This document shows positions 1 through 7,120 of a DNA stretch of 15,990 nucleotides, in pieces. Location: the NCBI GenBank assembly GCA_964598255.1, contig CAZRBA010000027.1, positions 1-15,990 of the forward strand, in the 5' to 3' direction. The position numbers were made by a program, and so were the translations under genes. The notes beneath the pieces were generated by a model. The model was given only the letters and a program-made list of their open reading frames with translations, was not told where the DNA came from and did no database searches. The stretch is from Caldithrix sp964598255 (GTDB lineage Bacteria; Calditrichota; Calditrichia; Calditrichales; Calditrichaceae). The number at the start of each line of letters is the position of its first letter. The first letter of the stretch is position 1.

Positions 1-243
1 CAATTTACGGCATAGACACTGAAATACCAAAAAAAATTGGTTATTTTTAAAGAGCGATAGAAATTAAAATGCCGTAGCGCAGGCTCAAAGTGAAAAATAT
101 TTTAGCTTCTGATCATCAAAAAATGGGAATATTAAAATTGGGCACGATGGGAAAGAGGGCGGCGGGTGCCGGGAGCGCCACACCCGGGAGAATTACGAAT
201 TATCCGTAGGATGCCCTGGCAAAAATTACGAATTACGAATTTG

Positions 244-262
244 GGCCACTGATCTGCACAGA
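244..262. repeat. 19-base exact repeat (second copy 365-383)
   Basis: GGCCACTGATCTGCACAGA occurs exactly at 244-262 and at 365-383. A shortened version, GGCCACTG, occurs at 699-706. The copies lie on either side of, or at the end of, the composite repeat blocks, so this is probably a module of the same intergenic repeat family. Confidence 0.85.
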
Positions 263-275
263 TTGACACTGATTT

Positions 276-372
276 CTCTTAACCCTTACACCCTTAACTT
301 AATGCAGCCACAGAACCACACCGAAGAAGCACCGAAAATACCATTCAACAATTCAACTTTCCCCGGCCACTG
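276..372. repeat. Direct repeat block, copy 1
   Basis: This block begins CTCTTAACCC and ends CCCCGGCCACTG. It matches 587-706 in the same order: a CCCTTA cluster, CTTAAT, a CAGCCAC..GAACC segment, CACCGAAGAAGCACCG, ACCATTCAACAATTCAAC, and CTTTCCCCGGCCACTG. The copies differ by substitutions and by about 23 extra bases in copy 2. The order of modules is conserved, so this is one diverged composite repeat and not chance similarity. Confidence 0.8.
281..303. repeat. CCCTTA hexamer cluster (also at 593-618 and 715-724)
   Basis: Two CCCTTA units with a 2-base spacer sit at 283-296. Three units sit at 594-614, and one further unit with a flanking CTTA lies at about 712-724. The clusters fall in or next to the duplicated blocks. 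They are short, are interrupted by 1-2 base spacers and lie inside what looks like normal chromosome. Confidence 0.7.
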
Positions 373-430
373 ATCTGCACAGAGCAAGATGAAAAAGAAG
401 AGGGAAAAAGGCCGCCGGTGCCTCGATACT

Positions 431-446
431 TCCCGATGAATCGGGA
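431..446. repeat. Short palindrome
   Basis: TCCCGAT (431-437) and ATCGGGA (440-446) form a perfect 7-bp inverted repeat with a 2-base centre. It lies in a GC-rich patch between the two large direct repeat blocks. There is no T-tract on either side, so it is not a convincing terminator; it is best read as part of the dispersed repeat patchwork. Confidence 0.6.
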
Positions 447-497
447 CTACTCGGCAACCGGTTTCACCCGCAGGGCCACAAATTGCCACACACAAAG

Positions 498-517
498 AGC
501 CCCCCTTTGAGGGGGCT
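498..517. repeat. C-tract / G-tract hairpin
   Basis: AGCCCCC pairs with GGGGGCT across a short TTTGA-containing loop, followed at 520-527 by a run of eight G. The segment has very strong GC skew over a few bases, unlike any surrounding sequence. It is probably a small dispersed palindromic element. It has no U-tract of the sort seen in intrinsic terminators. Confidence 0.6.
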
Positions 518-586
518 ACGGGGGGGGAAAACAATGCCGCAAACCACCGAACTTGATCATAAGTCGGCACTTTATTGTACCATTAA

Positions 587-706
587 CTCTTAACCCTTAT
601 ACCCTTAACCCTTAACTTAATCCAGCCACCGAACCCCACCGAAGAAGCACCGTAAACACCATTCAACAATTCAACCAATAAACCATTCTACTTTCCCCGG
701 CCACTG
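587..706. repeat. Direct repeat block, copy 2
   Basis: This is the second copy of the block at 276-372, in the same orientation about 310 bases downstream. It has one extra CCCTTA unit near its start and a short insertion (AATAAACCATTCTA region, about 676-690) before the CTTTCCCCGGCCACTG end. It lies about 90 bases upstream of the transporter start at 797. Confidence 0.8.
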
Positions 707-796
707 CTATCTCTTACACCCTTAGCCCTGAAAATAATTTGCCATTATGTGAAATATTTCTTAATATGGCCATCAAAATTCAACAAGGAGTGTTGT

Positions 797-1492
797 ATGT
801 CTGTTTTGGTTATCAGCGCCATCACCATCGCTTTTACCCACACCTTAATGGGCCCCGACCACTATTTGCCCTTCATCATGATCTCCAAAGCCAAAAAATG
901 GTCCTTACGAAAAACCATGTCGGTTACTGCTTTATGCGGAGTGGGACATGTACTTAGCTCCGTTGTACTAGGATTCTTAGGAATTGCTTTCGGAATTGCT
1001 TTAAGTCACCTAACTTGGTTTGAAGCCTTCCGTGGAAATATTGCGGCCTGGTTGCTTATTGCTTTCGGGTTGGTTTATTTTTTATGGGGAGCAAATAGAG
1101 CCTGGCGTAACAAACCGCATACGCATATTCATTTTCATTCGCACGGAACCGAACATATTCATTCCCATACTCATTTTCATGACCATAGCCATGTTCATGA
1201 AACATCCGAAAACATAACCCCATGGATCCTATTTCTCATTTTTGTCTTCGGCCCCTGTGAACCGCTCATTCCCCTGCTTATGTATCCTGCAGCCAAACAA
1301 CATTGGGTCGATCTTATTGTGGTTGCCGTTGCTTTTTCCGTTGTTACCATTGCGACCATGAGTGCCATCGTCTTTCTGTTTTATAAAGGAATCGAATTTT
1401 TACCCTTGCATAAGCTCGATCGCTTCACTCATGCCATTGCCGGTTTTACCATTATGCTTGCAGGGTTAGGAATTGTGTTTTTAGGATTGTAA
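797..1492 (+). CDS. Polytopic membrane transporter with His-rich loop (NiCoT / UreH-SafE-like)
   Basis: This is a 231-residue integral membrane protein. The start is the ATG at 797 because AAGGAG (785-790) sits six bases upstream; an in-frame ATG at 749 has no such site. Hydrophobic segments lie at about residues 3-15, 43-70, 81-98, 142-163, 171-196 and 213-231. The first carries the motif H15-TLMGPD-H22, which resembles the metal-binding H-x(n)-D-H motif of nickel/cobalt permeases. A second conserved-looking histidine is H51 in GVGH. A cytoplasmic or periplasmic loop at residues 108-134 contains 13 histidines, nearly every second residue. A GPCEPLIP motif follows at 152-159, recalling CcdA/DsbD-like and TauE/SafE-like folds of the same superfamily. 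A role in transport of Ni, Co or a similar divalent metal is inferred; direction is unknown. No metal enzyme gene that would name the metal is adjacent. Confidence 0.75.
   Translation: MSVLVISAITIAFTHTLMGPDHYLPFIMISKAKKWSLRKTMSVTALCGVGHVLSSVVLGFLGIAFGIALSHLTWFEAFRGNIAAWLLIAFGLVYFLWGANRAWRNKPHTHIHFHSHGTEHIHSHTHFHDHSHVHETSENITPWILFLIFVFGPCEPLIPLLMYPAAKQHWVDLIVVAVAFSVVTIATMSAIVFLFYKGIEFLPLHKLDRFTHAIAGFTIMLAGLGIVFLGL
1118..1198 (+). other. Histidine-rich metal-binding loop (coding)
   Basis: These 27 codons encode an alternating His pattern (H108, 110, 112, 114, 116, 120, 122, 124, 126, 128, 130, 132, 134 of the transporter). Such loops occur in RcnA-like efflux proteins and in ZIP/CDF transporters, where they bind or sense divalent metal. 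The codons are mostly CAT, so the DNA itself is a near-repeat. Confidence 0.85.
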
Positions 1493-1632
1493 TCACGATC
1501 TGATTTGTTGACCTACCTCAAACACCTTTATACCGCCGACCTACCCTATTAAATTGCCTTTTTTAGCTTTCCTTGAATGCCGATCTTGCTTAATTTCCCT
1601 TTCGATTAATCGTATATACCGGAGATAAAAAA

Positions 1633-4257
1633 ATGAGACCTTTAAAATCTTTGCCACTTTTTCTTCTTATTTTCTGTTTGCTTTTCACCCGATCTTTATC
1701 CGCTAAGGAACCGCCCGTTCCCGTAAAACATTGGCTGCAATTGGGACCGGTAAAAATACACTTACCTGCTTTTCACGGTGTGAAAAACCTGAATGGAAAA
1801 ACGTTTGCACTGAGCGATTTGCTACGCTTTCCTTTTTCGCATGTTAAACAACTACAACCGATTTCCGGACAAAAATTCCAATGGGACGCCAATACAATAT
1901 TGATTTGGCACAAACTTACGGCCAATGATTCAGGTTTTACCGAATTAGCGTCAGGGTCAAAAAAGGCAATCCGCTTACATTATCTGGTAGCTTATATTCA
2001 TGTCCAACGCTACATGGAACCAAGATTGGAAATTAAAACTCCCTATCCCTTTCAGGTATTTGTAGATGGTCAATCCATACTTCTGGACGCCAAAGTTTCT
2101 GCAACCGATTCATGCCGGGCGGCCGACTTAACCTTTACCAAATCCCAACCTTTTAAACTGGAAACCGGCACGCATCGTATTCTTGTCAAACTTATAAACA
2201 ACGGGAAAAAACCGTCTGTCTGCGGATTACAAGCGCAAATAATTTTACCGGATTACGTTAAAACACACGAATTTAAAATCGACCTCAATCCCGCGGAAAC
2301 CATGCGCGTTACCCATCTTCTGGACGGGCCGAAGGTACGTTCCGTAGCCCTTTCGCCTGACGGGAAACAGTGCATTATCGCCTATCAGCAGTCACAACCG
2401 CCCGGAGATACCGCGCAACACTGGCTTGAATTACGACGCGTTAAAGACAGTAAACTTTTGCAAAGTTATCGTGGCTTCAGTAAAGTGCAAAACGTACTTT
2501 GGGCACCAACCGGCAAACGCTTTGCATTTCGCAGTTCCGATAAGGACAAAAGCAGTCTTTGGATTGCCGATCTAAAAACAGGATCGTCAATACCCCTTTT
2601 GGAAAACGTAGAAAATCTCGGCAATTTTGTTTGGGCGCCGGACGGATCTTTTATTATATATTCCATTAATGAAAATTCCCAAAAAAACAAAACCGGTCTT
2701 AAACGTCTAATGGGCATGGAAGACCGCTGGCCGTGGTGGCGTAACCGTAGTTTTTTGTACAAAGTCAATGTCCCGTCCGGAACAAAAATACGTCTTACCG
2801 CAGGGAAACTTAGCACGCAACTAAACAGCATCAGCCCAGACGGGAACAAATTACTTTTCACAAGGACCATACCCGATTACTCCCAACGTCCATATTCCAA
2901 AACCCAGTATTTTATTCTGAATCTATCAAATTTGTCCGTTGACTCTTTGTGGACTCTTTCTTGGGGCGGTACGGCTCAATGGTCTCCGGATAATCGTTTT
3001 TTGCTTCTCACCGGAGGCCCGTCTATGTTTAACGGACTTGGTAGCAATTTGCCCGAGAATATTATTCCAAATGATTATGATACGCAAGCCTATTTGTACG
3101 ATTTAAAAAACAAAAAGATAACCGCCATTAGCAAAACCTTTAAACCGGCCATTAATCGGGCCGTCTGGAGCGGGGATGGCAAACGCATTTACTTTATTAC
3201 CACTGATCGAGATTTTATTGATCTTTACGAATACGATTTAACGTATCACTCGTTTATTAAAATTAATTGCGGTGGTGAGGTTATTCACGATTTCTCCAAA
3301 GCGGCCCATCGTCCCGTGGCCGTGGCCATCGTTTCCGGAGCTTCCCTACCGCCACGTATTACTGTTATCGATTTAAAAAAACGACGTTACCGCCTATTGC
3401 TAAAACCGGAACAGCCAACCTATGCCCATGTACAATTCGGTAAAGTTGAACGCTGGACATTTGTTAACAAACACGGAACCACAATCGAAGGCAGGGTTTA
3501 TTATCCCCCCGACTTTTCTCCCAAACATCGTTATCCTTGCATTGTGTATTATTACGGCGGAACCACCCCGGTAACACGTGATTTCGGCGGCCGTTATCCC
3601 AAAGAGCTGTGGGCCGCAAACGGATACGTGGTGTATGTGTTACAACCCAGCGGAGCCACAGGCTTCGGGCAAGCCTTTTCGGCTTTGCATGTAAACGACT
3701 GGGGCAAAATTGTATCGGAAGAAATTATTGACGGCACAAAAAAGTTTTTAGCGGCTCACCCGTTTGTCGATTCAACTAAAGTCGGTTGTATCGGCGCTTC
3801 ATACGGAGGTTTTATGACGATGACTCTGGTAAGCAAAACCAATTTGTTTGCAGCTGCAGTGGCTCATGCCGGTATCAGCTCCATTTCCAGCTATTGGGGG
3901 CAAGGGTACTGGGGCTATTTGTACAGCGCGGTCGCCACGGCCAATAGTTTTCCTTGGAATCGCAAAGATATTTATGTAGATCGCAGTCCCTTATTTAATG
4001 CGAACAAAATCAATACGCCGTTGTTACTTTTACACGGAACAGCCGATACCAACGTACCTACCGGTGAAAGTATTCAGCTATTTACAGCTCTCAAACTATT
4101 GGGGAAAACCGTTGAACTTATAGAAATAAAAGGCCAAAATCATCACATTATGGCCTATGGCAAACGCAAACGCTGGACAAAAACAATTATTGCCTGGTTT
4201 GATCGCTGGTTAAAAAAACAACCGCAATGGTGGCAACGTTTGTATCCAAAAAAATAA
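1633..4257 (+). CDS. Secreted S9-family serine peptidase (prolyl oligopeptidase / DPP4-like)
   Basis: The 874-residue protein starts at ATG 1633, preceded by GGAG about eight bases upstream. Residues 1-24 form a signal peptide (basic start, hydrophobic core, cleavage likely after LSA), so it acts in the periplasm or outside. A beta-rich region of unknown family spans about 30-215. A TolB/WD-like propeller with repeated blades (SPDGK, WAPTGK, WAPDGS, SPDGN, WSPDNR, WSGDGK) spans about 225-600. The C-terminal alpha/beta hydrolase domain spans about 640-870. The catalytic triad is visible: Ser723 in GASYGGF, Asp805 in HGTADTNVP and His837 in GQNHH. The length suits DPP4/acylaminoacyl-peptidase-type members with an N-terminal extension. 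It probably trims peptides for nutrition. It is followed after 15 bases by a small lipoprotein gene, so the two are likely cotranscribed. The exact peptide specificity cannot be read. Confidence 0.93.
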   Translation: MRPLKSLPLFLLIFCLLFTRSLSAKEPPVPVKHWLQLGPVKIHLPAFHGVKNLNGKTFALSDLLRFPFSHVKQLQPISGQKFQWDANTILIWHKLTANDSGFTELASGSKKAIRLHYLVAYIHVQRYMEPRLEIKTPYPFQVFVDGQSILLDAKVSATDSCRAADLTFTKSQPFKLETGTHRILVKLINNGKKPSVCGLQAQIILPDYVKTHEFKIDLNPAETMRVTHLLDGPKVRSVALSPDGKQCIIAYQQSQPPGDTAQHWLELRRVKDSKLLQSYRGFSKVQNVLWAPTGKRFAFRSSDKDKSSLWIADLKTGSSIPLLENVENLGNFVWAPDGSFIIYSINENSQKNKTGLKRLMGMEDRWPWWRNRSFLYKVNVPSGTKIRLTAGKLSTQLNSISPDGNKLLFTRTIPDYSQRPYSKTQYFILNLSNLSVDSLWTLSWGGTAQWSPDNRFLLLTGGPSMFNGLGSNLPENIIPNDYDTQAYLYDLKNKKITAISKTFKPAINRAVWSGDGKRIYFITTDRDFIDLYEYDLTYHSFIKINCGGEVIHDFSKAAHRPVAVAIVSGASLPPRITVIDLKKRRYRLLLKPEQPTYAHVQFGKVERWTFVNKHGTTIEGRVYYPPDFSPKHRYPCIVYYYGGTTPVTRDFGGRYPKELWAANGYVVYVLQPSGATGFGQAFSALHVNDWGKIVSEEIIDGTKKFLAAHPFVDSTKVGCIGASYGGFMTMTLVSKTNLFAAAVAHAGISSISSYWGQGYWGYLYSAVATANSFPWNRKDIYVDRSPLFNANKINTPLLLLHGTADTNVPTGESIQLFTALKLLGKTVELIEIKGQNHHIMAYGKRKRWTKTIIAWFDRWLKKQPQWWQRLYPKK

Positions 4258-4272
4258 AAAAAGGACGTAAGC

Positions 4273-4746
4273 ATGAAAACATATTTTGGGAAAGTCTTTA
4301 CCCTCATTGCACTTATTGCCTTAAGCGGCAGTTGTAAAAAAATATCTGAGCGTAAAACCGATAGGGTCGAAAAGCCCGAACTGCAAATTGTGGTCATTTC
4401 ACGAGACGATTCAACCGCGGGTATTTCTGTGGGATGGACATTAAGTTCGAAAGGAATGCTCATACGTTGGAAACGCTATTTGGATAGCGGTCTGTTTGAT
4501 GAAAACCCAGTTCGTGTCGATGCGCAAAGGGTGCAACAAGTAATCGATTCGCTAAAACAAACGGGAATTTTACAAACAAAACTAAAAGCAAAAGGTACCA
4601 TTGTTTACCATTTACGTTACAAATACAACGGGAAGGTAACCCATATTAGCTGGAACGACAAAACGTCCTTACCACCGTCCTTTGTTCAATGGCGAAACCG
4701 GACATTAAGTTGGTGCCGAAGAATGCAAAAGCTAACAAAGCGCTAA
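4273..4746 (+). CDS. Small putative lipoprotein, function unknown
   Basis: A 157-residue protein. The start at ATG 4273 has an AAGGA ribosome binding site about seven bases before it (4261-4265). The first 20 residues are a hydrophobic signal ending in ALSGSC; Cys21 is the likely lipidated residue, although the lipobox has Ser instead of Leu at -3. The mature part is polar, with predicted beta strands around 35-60 and 105-130 and a helix near 78-92. I do not recognise a family. The segment VVISRDDSTAG..VGWTLSSKGMLIRW suggests a cystatin-like or beta-rich fold, but this is weak. Only 15 bases separate it from the peptidase stop, so the two are probably one transcript and may both face the periplasm. 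Confidence 0.75.
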   Translation: MKTYFGKVFTLIALIALSGSCKKISERKTDRVEKPELQIVVISRDDSTAGISVGWTLSSKGMLIRWKRYLDSGLFDENPVRVDAQRVQQVIDSLKQTGILQTKLKAKGTIVYHLRYKYNGKVTHISWNDKTSLPPSFVQWRNRTLSWCRRMQKLTKR

Positions 4747-4866
4747 AGTAAATAAGATAGATGCGCACCTCTTGAATTTAAGCGCAAATCTTCGATTGTT
4801 AATTGCCAAAATTCCAAGGCACTCGGGGTTTGAAAAATAGAATTCGTACAGGTTGGAAATGAACGG

Positions 4867-4901
4867 TTCGGGCGGCAAATCGTGATGCTGCAATGCCCGA
4901 A
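4867..4901. repeat. Inverted repeat between convergent genes
   Basis: TTCGGGC (4867-4873) and GCCCGAA (4895-4901) can pair, with GCA/TGC possibly extending the stem inward across a loop. It lies in the 200-base gap between the lipoprotein gene and the metallophosphoesterase gene, which converge. No good T-tract follows on either strand, so a terminator role is only possible. Otherwise the gap 4747-4946 holds nothing I recognise. Confidence 0.35.
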
Positions 4902-4946
4902 ATCTACCATCTTTATAAAATTTAATTTCACGTACATGTCAACAGG

Positions 4947-5798
4947 TCATGCCGAAAGCGGACAAAGCGCTTTAAGACCTTGCTCAATTTCGGTCACAAT
5001 TCCCCGATTCCGTTCGTGAGGATAGGCCAAATGGTTGGCAACATAGCGAATGCCGTCAATAACTTTGTCGCGATTAATATGCTGATGTCCGTACACATGT
5101 ATATGGGCCCCGATACTGCGTATGAATCGATCTATTTTCAGCGAACCGGCAATACCGCTAAAGTTAAACTGCGGAAATCGATCGTACTTCTTCATGCGAT
5201 CGTAGTCATAAATCATTTCCCCGCGAAACATTACTTCCCGACGCGGTAAAAAATGGCTGAAGGTAACAATTAAATCGGCCTGGTCGAATACCAAGTTTTG
5301 CCGACTATACGTTAAAAAATATTTACTAGCAACAAATCCATTCGTTGCTGGCCAATGGATGTAATATAAGTCGCTCCACATTCGATTAGATGTGTCTTCG
5401 CCTGGTTTGGGCAAATACAACGAATCGACTTCGCCTTGCATATCGTACCACGAAAATACCGGTACAATGGCGATTTTCTTTCCGTTGCACTGCACGATAT
5501 CCGGCTGAATGTCAATGTCATTTTGCGAACAAAATTCAATAATGGCATTAAATTTTTGCAAAGAATCGGCCCAGAGTTCGTTCCGAATCCATAGGTCATG
5601 ATTGCCAGGCACAAAGAAAACACGGCCGAAGCGACAACGAATTTTCTCTAACCATTCACGCAAAAGGCCAAAATCGTGCGTAACATCTCCGGCCAAAATC
5701 AATACATCGTTCCCGAAGTTTTTACGCAACAAATTTTGCAGCCACAAGCGATTTTCTTCGAAATCCACGTGGATATCCGACAAACACCAAATACGCAT
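4947..5798 (-). CDS. Calcineurin-like metallophosphoesterase
   Basis: The 283-residue protein carries the full dimetal phosphoesterase signature: D8-x-H10 (SDIH), G37-D38, G65-N66-H67-D68, H182 in TFSH, and H238-x-H240 in YGHQH. There is no signal peptide, so it is cytoplasmic. The family cleaves phosphomonoesters or phosphodiesters with two bound metals; the substrate here is unknown (UDP-diacylglucosamine hydrolase, cyclic nucleotide or nucleic acid substrates are all possible by fold). The start at 5798 begins MRIWCLSDIH, which places the first motif at the usual distance from the N terminus, but no clear ribosome binding site precedes it, only an AT-rich leader. It is transcribed away from the cytochrome operon and is convergent with the lipoprotein gene. 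Confidence 0.92.
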   Translation of the reverse strand: MRIWCLSDIHVDFEENRLWLQNLLRKNFGNDVLILAGDVTHDFGLLREWLEKIRCRFGRVFFVPGNHDLWIRNELWADSLQKFNAIIEFCSQNDIDIQPDIVQCNGKKIAIVPVFSWYDMQGEVDSLYLPKPGEDTSNRMWSDLYYIHWPATNGFVASKYFLTYSRQNLVFDQADLIVTFSHFLPRREVMFRGEMIYDYDRMKKYDRFPQFNFSGIAGSLKIDRFIRSIGAHIHVYGHQHINRDKVIDGIRYVANHLAYPHERNRGIVTEIEQGLKALCPLSA

Positions 5799-5881
5799 AT
5801 TTAAAAATAAAACATACCGTTAATAAAGGCAAGGCAAAATAATTTCAAAGCAAAACGACTAATGTTTTTATTTAGTTTAGA

Positions 5882-5900
5882 GCTGTTAAAAATTAACAGC
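5882..5900. promoter_or_regulatory. Perfect palindrome, candidate operator
   Basis: GCTGTTAA (5882-5889), a 3-base AAA centre, then TTAACAGC (5893-5900). An 8-bp perfect dyad with a short centre is typical in size for a dimeric helix-turn-helix regulator. It lies about 85 bases upstream of the metallophosphoesterase start and about 310 upstream of the cytochrome operon start. The regulator is not in the window. It is too short of U residues on either side to look like a terminator. Confidence 0.5.
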
Positions 5901-6001
5901 GCAAATTATTTACATTATAAAATTTTTTTTGTAAATTGCCCCAAAATTCACAAAATAGATTTGCTGTTTCGGCTGGTGTATTTGTATATTTTAAAATATT
6001 T

Positions 6002-6060
6002 AAAACAGTGGTTGTTGAGTGAAAAAATTCTCTATGGGCCAAAATACGCATCACTGTTTT
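6002..6060 (+). repeat. Inverted repeat in probable operon leader
   Basis: AAAACAGTG (6002-6010) is the exact reverse complement of CACTGTTTT (6052-6060), 41 bases apart. If transcribed, it would form a 9-bp closing stem around an internal loop, 150-210 bases before the first cytochrome gene. A second hairpin follows at 6085-6112. Confidence 0.45.
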
Positions 6061-6084
6061 CGCATGAAACTCTGAACGGTAAAT

Positions 6085-6112
6085 TACAAAGAAAGGGTTT
6101 CGGGGCTTTGTA
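6085..6112 (+). repeat. Second hairpin in probable operon leader
   Basis: TACAAAG (6085-6091) pairs with CTTTGTA (6106-6112) across a 14-base purine-rich loop. It lies 100 bases upstream of the heptahaem cytochrome start. Together with the inverted repeat at 6002-6060 it suggests a structured 5' leader. I do not recognise a known riboswitch consensus. Confidence 0.4.
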
Positions 6113-6211
6113 TCACAAACACAAAAAGCAAACTTTTGGTTTTCGGTAAAAAAATTCACGTAATCATAAATTTTAATAAATGTACAGAAAAACTATAGTG
6201 AGGATAATTAA

Positions 6212-7120
6212 ATGAAGGTGAAACAATTTTTACTGACACTCTGCCTGCTTTTCCCGCTATTGGCCATACAATTTCTGCATGCAACGCCTCCGCCGGATAG
6301 CGACCAGAATTGTTACCGATGCCATAGCATGAAAACACTTTCCTACCGCGATTCCGTTACCAATGCTATTGTCAGTTTGTATGTGGATTCGACCAAATTC
6401 AAACATTCCAACCATGCCGATTTGGCTTGTGTGGATTGCCACGATGACGACGGCTTTTTACAATATCCTCATACGCAAGAAGCCCGTAACGAAAAACTGC
6501 AATGTACCGATTGCCACGATTCTTTTGATAACAATTGGGAACAATTCAAGCAAAGCATTCACTACAAAAAATTCGGAGACCGTTTTTCTTGTTTTTCCTG
6601 CCATAATCCGCATGCCTTTAAGGCATCATCCGATTCTACTTCTCCGAAAAAAATTATCGCCAAAGACAACGCTATTTGTTTAAACTGCCATTCATCACAA
6701 ACGGAATTGATGCAGCTTGATTCGAGCGGCAATTATACCGACTTGATAACCGCTCACCGCTGGCTACCGAAGTTACAACTGCATTGGAAAGCGGTCCGTT
6801 GTATCGAATGCCATACTCCGGTTAAAAGCGGTGTATATTCCCATGACATTTTACCCAAAGAAAAAGCCGTGAAAAAATGCGAAGAATGCCACAACACCAA
6901 TTCCATATTATTTACCAAACTCTATCGGTTCAGGGTAAAAGAAGCCCGACAAAAAGAAGGATTTTTAAAAGCACTTGCTCAAAACACTCCGTATGTGGTG
7001 GGCATGACACGTGATCCGGTAATCGATCGCTGGAGTATTTATTTATTCCTTTTAACTCTGTTTGGACTTGGCGCCCATGGTTTTGGGAGATGGTTAGCGG
7101 GAAGGAGAAGAAAAAAATGA
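6212..7120 (+). CDS. Membrane-anchored heptahaem cytochrome c
   Basis: A 302-residue protein with seven CXXCH haem-binding motifs at residues 34, 73, 98, 127, 156, 197 and 223. Residues 1-26 form a signal peptide (hydrophobic core, LHATPP at the likely cleavage site). A single hydrophobic helix at about 273-293 followed by RWLAGRRRKK anchors the C terminus in the inner membrane, so the haem domain faces the periplasm. The ribosome binding site is GTGAGGA, seven bases before ATG 6212. The next gene, a cytochrome b, starts within its stop codon (ATGA). The arrangement of a C-anchored seven-haem protein with a dihaem-type cytochrome b resembles the CbcA-CbcB type quinone oxidoreductase of Geobacter, where electrons pass from quinol through haem b to the c haems. 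That comparison is by architecture, not by alignment. Extra histidines in the haem domain could serve as distal ligands. Confidence 0.93.
   Translation: MKVKQFLLTLCLLFPLLAIQFLHATPPPDSDQNCYRCHSMKTLSYRDSVTNAIVSLYVDSTKFKHSNHADLACVDCHDDDGFLQYPHTQEARNEKLQCTDCHDSFDNNWEQFKQSIHYKKFGDRFSCFSCHNPHAFKASSDSTSPKKIIAKDNAICLNCHSSQTELMQLDSSGNYTDLITAHRWLPKLQLHWKAVRCIECHTPVKSGVYSHDILPKEKAVKKCEECHNTNSILFTKLYRFRVKEARQKEGFLKALAQNTPYVVGMTRDPVIDRWSIYLFLLTLFGLGAHGFGRWLAGRRRKK

Larger units (their letters stand above)
1..796. other. Gene-free, repeat-rich intergenic stretch
   Basis: No reading frame here has a ribosome binding site plus a recognisable product. The longest frame, on the - strand at 286-570, translates repeat DNA into a low-complexity peptide. 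The stretch carries CCCTTA hexamer clusters, AATTACGAAT copies (191-200, and 223-240 in tandem), a duplicated block of about 100 bases and two GC-rich palindromes. Base composition is patchy: AT-rich at 1-150 and GC-rich around 155-190 and 405-530. This patchwork suggests decayed or dispersed intergenic repeats rather than a lost gene. The last 50 bases must hold the promoter and leader of the transporter gene that starts at 797, but I cannot name a promoter there with confidence. Confidence 0.7.
5799..6211. promoter_or_regulatory. Divergent AT-rich regulatory region
   Basis: This 413-base gap separates the metallophosphoesterase (- strand) from the cytochrome operon (+ strand), so it must hold both promoters. 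It contains a 19-base perfect palindrome (5882-5900) and two longer-range inverted repeats (6002-6060 and 6085-6112) that could fold in the operon's leader RNA. A TATATTTTAAAATATTTAAAA tract lies near 5985-6005. Overlapping frames on both strands (5862-6149 and 5893-6159) have no ribosome binding site and no recognisable product. The downstream gene has GTGAGGA (6198-6204) seven bases before its ATG. Confidence 0.6.

Noticed and set aside
286..570. 94-codon frame on the - strand in the repeat region
   Set aside because: It is translated from composite repeat and hairpin DNA, has no ribosome binding site or recognisable motif, and has low-complexity runs.
594..614. CCCTTA arrays as telomere-like or CRISPR repeats
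   Set aside because: There are only two or three units with 0-2 base spacers and no spacers of uniform length. The DNA is internal to a chromosome with genes on one side, and no cas genes are present.
4743..4937. 64-codon frame on the - strand between the lipoprotein and metallophosphoesterase genes
   Set aside because: It has no ribosome binding site and no recognisable family, and its end lies in the lipoprotein stop region. It could be a fragment, but nothing supports it.
6002..6112. A GEMM-type cyclic dinucleotide riboswitch upstream of the cytochrome operon
   Set aside because: Such riboswitches precede cytochrome genes in Geobacter, but the conserved sequence blocks of that class are not visible here.
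5862..6159. Overlapping frames on both strands in the divergent region (95 and 88 codons)
   Set aside because: The DNA is AT-rich, both frames lack ribosome binding sites, and the products look like random translation. The region is better explained as promoter and leader.
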